Positions 40,905-46,082 of a DNA stretch of 46,082 nt are shown piece by piece (the stretch's first letter is position 1; the number at the start of each line of letters is the position of its first letter). Source of the stretch: an uncultured Opitutia bacterium (GTDB lineage: Bacteria; Verrucomicrobiota; Verrucomicrobiia; Opitutales; Opitutaceae); contig CAIUOU010000140.1 of assembly GCA_903900845.1 (NCBI GenBank), positions 1 to 46,082 on the forward strand. The letters are read 5' to 3'. A program made the translations under genes and the position numbers. The notes beneath the pieces are model-generated. The model did no database searches. It was given only the letters and a program-made list of their open reading frames with translations, and was not told the origin of the DNA.

Positions 40905-40915
40905 GGTTCCAGCCG

Positions 40916-40990
40916 AGGGACAGGCTATACCCGATTCAAACGCGTGCAGACCGTAGGGACAGGCTGTTAGGACAAAACGAGGGACAGACT
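40916..40990 (+). repeat. Three tandem-oriented GGGACAGG/ACT repeats
   Basis: Copies are at 40916-40927 (AGGGACAGGCTA), 40955-40965 (AGGGACAGGCT) and 40980-40990 (AGGGACAGACT), all in plus orientation. The last has the GACT variant also found beside the RAYT gene. Confidence 0.85.
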
Positions 40991-41169
40991 GAAAAGCTCA
41001 CCTAGACGGGCTTGCCCTAAAAGGGCCACTCTCAATCCACACGTTCCCCTAGCCCATTGCCGCCCAGAAGCGGGGCCCGCAAGCAGGGTAAGGCTGAGGT
41101 TATGACATACCTTCGAAGGACTGGGTTTCGTATCGCTTGCCTGGGACTTTTCCTCTCCGAGCTACGCCC

Positions 41170-41181
41170 AGTTAGGGTACA
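41170..41181 (+). repeat. Direct repeat left of the SDR gene
   Basis: AGTTAGGGTACA is identical to 42291-42302. Preceding ACGCCC is also shared, two bases further away in the right copy. The pair brackets the small reading frame and the SDR gene, about 1.1 kb apart. Confidence 0.6.
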
Positions 41182-41241
41182 TTTCGCCCTGAAAGCGCGA
41201 TTCCCGCTGGCGAATTTAAGCTTTCCCGCCAGCGTCCTGCC

Positions 41242-41457
41242 ATGCTCGTGATCCGTCGCATGGTAGATCGCCGGCGTGCCTACACCGCGCTGCTACTGCC
41301 CGGGGAACCTCCGCGGATTTTCCCGACGACGGATCAAGAACACGCGCGCATCCTGCAGATCTACAAACAGGACCGGGCGCACGAGGGAATCTGTAACGAT
41401 TTCTCCGACTTCGGACTCGAGTCCTCACCGGCGAGTGGTCCGAAAATCGGGAGCTAA
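41242..41457 (+). CDS. Possible small protein upstream of the SDR gene
   Basis: A 71-codon frame begins at an ATG seven bases after a hairpin and ends ten bases before the SDR start. Third-position GC is high and the protein is soluble and charged (MVDRRRAYTALLLPGEPPRI, then DQEHARILQIYKQDRAHEG). No family is recognised. It may be a real leader gene or chance; position and composition slightly favour a gene. Confidence 0.4.
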   Translation: MLVIRRMVDRRRAYTALLLPGEPPRIFPTTDQEHARILQIYKQDRAHEGICNDFSDFGLESSPASGPKIGS

Positions 41458-41467
41458 CGAAAGTGCG

Positions 41468-42226
41468 ATGTCTGACGCCCGTCCCTTTGCCCTCGTAACC
41501 GGCGCCTCGCGAGGCATTGGAGCAGCCATCGCGAGGGCGCTAGCCGCGCGAGGCTGCCGCGTCGCTGTCCATTGTAACAATCGGCGCGACCTCGCGGAGG
41601 GCGTTCGCAAGGGATTACCAGGAGACGGACATCAGGTAATCGCCGCCAACCTCTCTACTGAGGATGGCGTGGACCGGGCATGGGGCGAGGCGCTCTCCTC
41701 GTTTGGCCGGATAGATATTCTCGTGAACAATGCCGGTATATTCACGGAGCATCCGCCATTGACGACGTCGACGGACTCGTGGCGCGAAACATGGAGGACA
41801 ACGTTGGCGGCCAACCTGCTCGGGCCGGCCCACCTCAGCCATCTCGCCGCCCGATCGATGGCCGCAGCCGGCGGTGGACGCATGGTCAACATTTCCTCAC
41901 GCGGGGCGTTCCGCGGCGAGCCGGACGCACCGGCTTACGGCGCGAGCAAGGCAGGACTGAACGCGCTCAGCCAATCACTCGCGAAGGCGCTCGCGCCGCA
42001 CAAAGTAATCGTGCTTTGCATCGCGCCAGGCTGGGTAGAAACAGAAATGGCCGCCCAACATCTTCATGGCGAAAAAGGGCAGGAACTCCTCGCCCAGCAT
42101 CCGCTGGGCCGGGTGGCCACGACGGAGGAGGTCGCCCGCACCGCTGTCTTCTGTGCAATGGACGCACCCGCAGCCATGACAGGAGCCGTGTTGGATCTGA
42201 ACGGCGCGAGTTACCTCCGCACCTGA
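41468..42226 (+). CDS. Short-chain dehydrogenase/reductase
   Basis: This 252-residue classical SDR has the cofactor motif TGASRGIGAAIA, the NNAG motif in ILVNNAGIF, catalytic Ser in ISSRGAF (S143 or S144) and YGASKAGL with Y157 and K161, followed by APGWVETEM. R in CNNRRD after the second strand is compatible with NADP. C-terminal GAVLDLNGASYLRT is the usual end for this fold. Substrate unknown; FabG-like in form, but no fatty-acid genes are near. It sits between short repeats and the RAYT gene. The ATG at 41468 directly precedes the Rossmann fold. Confidence 0.92.
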   Translation: MSDARPFALVTGASRGIGAAIARALAARGCRVAVHCNNRRDLAEGVRKGLPGDGHQVIAANLSTEDGVDRAWGEALSSFGRIDILVNNAGIFTEHPPLTTSTDSWRETWRTTLAANLLGPAHLSHLAARSMAAAGGGRMVNISSRGAFRGEPDAPAYGASKAGLNALSQSLAKALAPHKVIVLCIAPGWVETEMAAQHLHGEKGQELLAQHPLGRVATTEEVARTAVFCAMDAPAAMTGAVLDLNGASYLRT

Positions 42227-42237
42227 GCGAGCAGCGG

Positions 42238-42279
42238 AGGGACAGACTTAACCCAGCGCCCCAGCGCACGGGGACAGAC
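42238..42279 (+). repeat. Two GGGACAGAC repeats upstream of the RAYT gene
   Basis: Copies at 42238-42248 (AGGGACAGACT) and 42270-42279 (GGGGACAGAC) lie in plus orientation, 67-108 bases before the transposase start. Matching minus-orientation copies follow the gene. Confidence 0.8.
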
Positions 42280-42290
42280 ACAACGCCCGT

Positions 42291-42302
42291 AGTTAGGGTA
42301 CA
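42291..42302 (+). repeat. Direct repeat right of the SDR gene
   Basis: This is the second copy of AGTTAGGGTACA (see 41170-41181), lying between the upstream REP-like copies and the transposase start. Confidence 0.6.
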
Positions 42303-42345
42303 AGCGGGCGTAGCCTCGAGGAATCGGCTGCACAAGTCTTCCGAA

Positions 42346-43332
42346 ATGCGGCGGAACCGAATCAAGATAGACCCTAGCGACGGGGAAGCCTGCTATCATT
42401 GTGTCACCCGTACCGTAAACGGGGAACAGCTTTTCCAACAGGCCGACCAGGAAGTGCTCAGAAGGATGATCTGGCGAGTCGCCGATTACTGCGGGTTGCA
42501 GGTCATCACTTACACAATCCTTTCGAATCACTTCCATGTTTTGGTTCGCGTCCCCGCTCAAGCCCCGGTGGCGGACGAGGAATTACTCCGACGATACGCC
42601 GTGCTTTTCTCAACCCCCGGAAACTTCGAGCCAGCGCGATTTTCGACCGTGAAGAAGATGCTGATCGAGAACGGACCTGAAGCTGAACGCTGGAGAAGAC
42701 GACATTTGGCACTGATGGGCGACATCTCTCAATACATGAAGATCCTGAAGCAGCGCTTCAGCATTTGGTACAACCAAGCCCACGGGCGATTCGGCACGCT
42801 CTGGGCGGAACGCTTCAAAAGCATTCTGGTCGAAAACGTTGAGCATGTATTGGCCACGGTCGCTGCGTACATCGATCTCAACGGCGTCAGAGCAGGACTT
42901 GCGGCCGATCCGAAGGACTACCGTTTCTGCGGCTACGCTGAGGCTGTGGCCGGATGCAAAGCCCCCAGAGAGGGCCTGCAGTCGATATTCAACTCAGCCG
43001 ACTGGTGCGCGGTTCAAGCGAGCTACAGGCTAAGGATCTTTGCATCAGGATCAGCACCGCGCGAGGGAAAGTCGGCTATTTCAGCAGCCGATTTTGCCGA
43101 GGCACTCAGAACCGGAGGGAAACTACCCCTGGCGACCGTTCTTCGCTGCCGCGTGAAGTACTTCAGCCACGGAGGCGCATTAGGAGGAATGGCGTTTCTC
43201 AAGGAGACACTGGCCGCAAGGCGCAAAAAAACCGGGGAAACAGTCGGGTATCCAGCATCACCCTTACCCCCAATCACTGATTGGGGCGAACTGTCCACTT
43301 TGATGCCCATAAAAGACGCCGGTCTCCACTGA
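42346..43332 (+). CDS. REP-associated tyrosine transposase (RAYT, Y1 HUH family)
   Basis: This 328-residue protein has the HUH motif in LSNHFHVLVRV (H62, H64) and the catalytic tyrosine in AAYIDLNGVRAGL (Y175, family form YIDLNPVRAG). YHCVTRTVNG, QYMKILKQRFSIWYNQAHGR and GTLWAERFKSILVE are further IS200/IS605-like Y1 signatures. RAYTs are single-copy, domesticated relatives of IS200 transposases that nick and mobilise short REP hairpins. A C-terminal extension (about residues 200-328) exceeds typical IS200 transposases. GC content is visibly lower than in neighbours, suggesting transfer. GGGACAGAC copies flank the gene in opposite orientations. Confidence 0.93.
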   Translation: MRRNRIKIDPSDGEACYHCVTRTVNGEQLFQQADQEVLRRMIWRVADYCGLQVITYTILSNHFHVLVRVPAQAPVADEELLRRYAVLFSTPGNFEPARFSTVKKMLIENGPEAERWRRRHLALMGDISQYMKILKQRFSIWYNQAHGRFGTLWAERFKSILVENVEHVLATVAAYIDLNGVRAGLAADPKDYRFCGYAEAVAGCKAPREGLQSIFNSADWCAVQASYRLRIFASGSAPREGKSAISAADFAEALRTGGKLPLATVLRCRVKYFSHGGALGGMAFLKETLAARRKKTGETVGYPASPLPPITDWGELSTLMPIKDAGLH

Positions 43333-43600
43333 GGAAAACGGGGCGCGGCGTTATCGCGTAGGCGGCAGGGCGGAGACCATCCGACGAACACGAATCTCCG
43401 CACCAAGACCGAGGTGCGCGGACAAGGATCGGCGGCGTCCAGCATGCCGCTTTTTCCTTCATGAAGCGCGGCAACCTGTCACTCAGGTCAAAACTGTTTC
43501 TGAAAGCAGTTCAGCGGTTGCAACAAGGCGGCAAAAGGTGGCCGCGGGACTCACAAGGACTCACAAAGCCTGTCCCTAGGCGAAGAGAGGAGGACTGTCC
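43333..43600. other. Region downstream of RAYT with hairpins and a tandem repeat
   Basis: Two small stem-loops follow each other: 43474-43488 (ACCTG/CAGGT) and AACTG/CAGTT at about 43491-43511. A perfect tandem duplication of GGACTCACAA spans 43547-43566, directly before the minus-orientation REP copies. No gene is seen. Confidence 0.6.
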
Positions 43601-43602
43601 CT
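43567..43602 (-). repeat. Two minus-orientation GGGACAGG/AC repeats downstream of RAYT
   Basis: Copies are at 43567-43578 (AGCCTGTCCCTA) and 43594-43602 (ACTGTCCCT). The second includes the first bases of the reverse-strand stop codon of the permease gene, which ends at 43601. Confidence 0.8.
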
Positions 43603-44716
43603 AGCGGAGACGGAGGAAAAACCAGCCGGCGATCAGGGCCATCCCGGCGTTAGGTAGCCAGGCAGCCACCGGAGGTTCGACAACACCCCGCGCGGCGAGG
43701 GAGGTCGCCACCGTGCTCAGTACATAATAAAGAAAGAAGAGCCCGATCGACTTAGATACTCCCACCGCCGGATTTACCCGCACTCCCGTCACCGCAAACG
43801 GAATGGCGATCGCGATCACAATCAACGGTCCCACAACCCCGGCAATCAAACCGTGATACTCCACCGCATAGGCCGCCAGCTTCGGACTTCCTTCCTTTTC
43901 CAGCTGGACGATCAGTTCGCGCAACTCCCAGAGGGAAAGACGCGTGGACTTGCGGTCGATCAAGAGCATCAGCTGCGGATCGTCCCGGTAACCAGATGCA
44001 AACTTTTCCTCGAACGGAGTGGAACTCGTCTGCTCCCCGGACTCCACATCGAAGACCATCTCTCGCCCCCTCTGAAAGACCCACCCCCCTCGCGATATAT
44101 CCAGCCAGGCCTCGGCCGCCACGATGCGCACGCGCTCTCGGCGCAACGCGTCCAACTCAGATACCGAGACCCCATAGCCCCGCATCGTCCCGCGCGCGAA
44201 ACGGTTGATAAACCACACCCGGCGCGCATCGGGATTATCAAACGCCACGCTTTGGACTGCGCCGATCCGATCCGTCGGTAAAGCGCGGGCAGTCTGTCCC
44301 CGGAACTCCAGATCCTCCTTGATCGCCCGCGATTGCTCGACCGACCAAGGTACGATTTCCGTGTTGAGCCACCAGGAAAGCGCGCAGCAAGCGACCCCTA
44401 CCGCCCAAATCGGCGCCATCATCCGACCGAAGCCCACGCCAGCCGCACGTAACGCCGTCAGCTCATTCGACCGGTGCATGCGCCCCAGGGCATAAAGCAG
44501 CGAGACCAGCAGCGCCAAAGGCAGGACCGCCGCAAGAAAGCTCGGCACACGCACCGCCACATACCGCACCAGCAGCGCCACTCCCGCGCCCAACTCGCTG
44601 AGCGATCTGAAGTCCTCGTAGATCACCTGCACCAGCAACAACCCCACGGTCGCCGCCAACACCAGCCCGAGAATCTGCAACCACTCGCGCAGAAGATAAC
44701 GGTCAAAGGTGCTCAC
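43601..44716 (-). CDS. LptF/LptG-family permease of the lipopolysaccharide export complex
   Basis: From GTG 44716 the protein has 371 residues and starts STFDRYLLREWLQILGLVL, the usual LptG/LptF beginning; the frame extends 18 codons upstream without conserved sequence. Spans 1-3 lie within residues 10-120, a periplasmic beta-jellyroll-like region (about 130-270) follows with MVFDVESGEQTSSTPFEEK, and three spans end the protein. This is the YjgP/YjgQ family, which with LptB2 extracts lipopolysaccharide from the inner membrane. Whether it is LptF or LptG cannot be settled. No second permease gene is adjacent. Confidence 0.9.
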   Translation of the reverse strand: MSTFDRYLLREWLQILGLVLAATVGLLLVQVIYEDFRSLSELGAGVALLVRYVAVRVPSFLAAVLPLALLVSLLYALGRMHRSNELTALRAAGVGFGRMMAPIWAVGVACCALSWWLNTEIVPWSVEQSRAIKEDLEFRGQTARALPTDRIGAVQSVAFDNPDARRVWFINRFARGTMRGYGVSVSELDALRRERVRIVAAEAWLDISRGGWVFQRGREMVFDVESGEQTSSTPFEEKFASGYRDDPQLMLLIDRKSTRLSLWELRELIVQLEKEGSPKLAAYAVEYHGLIAGVVGPLIVIAIAIPFAVTGVRVNPAVGVSKSIGLFFLYYVLSTVATSLAARGVVEPPVAAWLPNAGMALIAGWFFLRLR

Positions 44717-44834
44717 GCGTTCCGAATTGAACGACCCTCTCCCACCGCGGAAAGCACAAACCCCATGCAAACCCGGACTCCCGTTCTCGCGCCGATCAGT
44801 TTGCCTCCTAGGTATTTCCTGCTCTCCTCAGGCC
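44717..44834. promoter_or_regulatory. Divergent intergenic region, permease and binding protein
   Basis: These 118 bases separate the two divergent genes and should hold both promoters. No clear promoter box, operator or hairpin was recognised by eye. Confidence 0.35.
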
Positions 44835-45968
44835 ATGCTTCGTCCCCTTTTCCCCCGCTTCCTCGCCGCCCTCGCCATCCTCAGCACAGTACTTCGTGCC
44901 GCGGAACCACCACCGATTAAGGTCGGCGAATTCGCATCCCTTACCGGCAAAGAGGCCGCCTTCGGCCAATCCTCCCACAAAGGCACACTGCTCGCCGTCG
45001 AAGAAATCAACGCCGCCGGCGGCGTACTCGGACGAAAGATCCAACTCATCACCGAGGACAACCAGTCCAAGGCCGGAGAGTCCGCGACCATTGCCAAGAA
45101 ACTGATCTCCCGCGACAAGGTCGTCGCCCTAATCGGCGAGGTCGCCTCCATGCGCTCACTCGAAGCAGCGCCAATCGCCCAGCAGTTTCGCATCCCGATG
45201 ATCTCACCGTCGTCGACCAATCCGAAGGTTACCGAGATAGGTAATTACGTCTTCCGGGTTTGCTTCATCGATCCATTCCAGGGGGTCGTCATGGCCAAGT
45301 TCGCACGCAACTCGCTGAAGCTGAAGCGTGTAGCCGTGCTGACTTCCGTTTCCTCCGCCTACAGCGTCGGACTAGCCAAGTATTTCAAGGAGCGCTTCAC
45401 CCAAGATGGCGGTGCCATCGCCCTCGAACAGCGCTTCACCGAGGGCGACAAGGACTTCAAGGCCCAGCTTACCGCCATCAAAGCCGCAAACGTGGACGGT
45501 ATATTTCTCCCAGGCTACTACACGGAGGCCGCACTTGTCTGTAAACAGGCCCGCGACCTCGGACTCAACCTCCCGCTCTTCGGCGGCGATGGCTGGGAAG
45601 CGCCGCAGCTCATCAGTATCGGCGGGGCGGCTGTCGAGGGGACATACTATTCGACTCACTATTCACCCGAGAACAAATCCCCTGCCGTATCCGGCTTCGT
45701 GGAACGCTTCCGCAAGCGTTGGAACAACGAGGTGCCCGACGCCATGGCGGCTCTTGGCTACGACGCCGCCATGGTGCTGGCCGACGCCATCAAACGCGCC
45801 GGCACGACCGACAGCGCCAAGCTACGTGAAGCCCTCGCCGCCACGAAGAACCTTCCCGGTGTCACCGGCGACACAACCCTCGACGCCCAACGCAATGCCT
45901 CCAAGGCAGCCGTGGTGATCGCGGTGCGGGACGGCAAATTCAAGTTCCTCGAGACGGTAGCTCCGTAG
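44835..45968 (+). CDS. ABC transporter substrate-binding protein, branched-chain amino acid type
   Basis: This 377-residue protein starts at the ATG at 44835 with a signal peptide ending TVLRAAE. The type I periplasmic-binding fold is typical of LivJ-like proteins: IKVGEFASLTGKEAAFGQSS, AVEEINAAGGVLGRKIQLI, AGESATIAKKLISRDKVVALIGEVASMRSLEAAPIAQ, PMISPSSTNPKVTE and DGIFLPGYYTEAALV. It delivers amino acids or related amides to a Liv-type ABC importer. The permease and ATPase genes would be expected downstream, beyond the window end. The open frame extends upstream of 44835 but only into non-coding sequence. Confidence 0.92.
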   Translation: MLRPLFPRFLAALAILSTVLRAAEPPPIKVGEFASLTGKEAAFGQSSHKGTLLAVEEINAAGGVLGRKIQLITEDNQSKAGESATIAKKLISRDKVVALIGEVASMRSLEAAPIAQQFRIPMISPSSTNPKVTEIGNYVFRVCFIDPFQGVVMAKFARNSLKLKRVAVLTSVSSAYSVGLAKYFKERFTQDGGAIALEQRFTEGDKDFKAQLTAIKAANVDGIFLPGYYTEAALVCKQARDLGLNLPLFGGDGWEAPQLISIGGAAVEGTYYSTHYSPENKSPAVSGFVERFRKRWNNEVPDAMAALGYDAAMVLADAIKRAGTTDSAKLREALAATKNLPGVTGDTTLDAQRNASKAAVVIAVRDGKFKFLETVAP

Positions 45969-46082
45969 GAGACGCGACGCGGTGCCCCATCTTCGGCCGG
46001 GGCCCATAGGCCTAGGCCACCTGGAGCAGTCCAGTTACAGCTCTTACCACGGCTTCCATACTGAGGCTCGCCTCGCTGGGGA

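Larger units (their letters stand above)
40905..41241. other. Intergenic stretch with repeats and a hairpin
   Basis: About 340 bases hold three GGGACAGG/ACT repeats at the left, a 12-base direct repeat half (41170-41181), and an 8 bp stem-loop (41205-41212 with 41227-41234) just before the small reading frame at 41242. Short frames exist but none looks coding. Confidence 0.6.

Noticed and set aside
44291-44301. Further GGGACAGACT-type match inside the permease gene
   Set aside because: It lies in conserved coding sequence (EFRGQTARALP) and the match is short, so chance is likely.

Overview
The window is GC-rich, densely coding bacterial chromosome. The content points to a verrucomicrobial, probably Opitutaceae-like, organism. 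The main clues are a secreted DUF1800/DUF1501 pair whose DUF1800 member carries N-terminal beta-rich repeats plus Calx-beta and CHRD modules, a Tat-type Gfo/Idh/MocA oxidoreductase, many non-ATG starts, and intergenic regions full of small GC-rich hairpin repeats. The taxonomic call is inference; no rRNA or tRNA gene was recognised.

Layout. 0-7.8 kb: a WalJ/YycJ-like metallo-beta-lactamase hydrolase, pyruvate kinase, then a DUF1800 - DUF1501 - pseudopilin-like gene cluster. 7.8-8.9 kb: about 1.1 kb without a credible gene, full of hairpins and two repeat families. 8.9-18.6 kb: a complete metal-stress locus. On the minus strand lies an anti-sigma / periplasmic metal sensor / ECF sigma trio in the order of cnrYXH. 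Divergent from it, on the plus strand, lie a YHS-like protein, a TolC-type channel, a second Cys4 membrane protein, a CusB-like adaptor with a heavy-metal-binding domain, a long CusA-like pump and an Asp-box beta-propeller with a CxCC motif. 19-31.8 kb: mostly housekeeping and single genes (Gfo/Idh/MocA, queA, TPR, accA, YmdB-type phosphoesterase, retropepsin-like lipoprotein, MFS pump, glyA, LMW phosphatase, purD). 31.9-34.7 kb: a 635-residue protein with a LOG-like C-terminus, divergent from an exported FKBP. 34.7-40.9 kb: an operon of M20 amidohydrolase, N-formylglutamate-amidohydrolase-like protein and AbgT transporter, divergent from a POT peptide transporter and a TIGR02466-type oxygenase; together these suggest uptake and breakdown of peptides or acyl-glutamates. 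40.9-43.6 kb: an SDR gene and a REP-associated tyrosine transposase (RAYT) surrounded by short GGGACAGGCT/GGGACAGACT repeats. 43.6-46 kb: an LptF/LptG-type permease divergent from a branched-chain-amino-acid-type binding protein.

The two systems most worth attention are the CnrYXH-like/HME-RND locus with its unusual end gene, and the RAYT with at least 13 copies of its likely cognate repeat. The copies form inverted pairs at 29.5-29.85 kb, cluster at 40.9 kb, and flank the RAYT in opposite orientations. A second repeat family (hairpins at 8.25, 8.66, 13.73 and 21.33 kb) shows a compensatory base-pair change, which argues that the folded structure matters.
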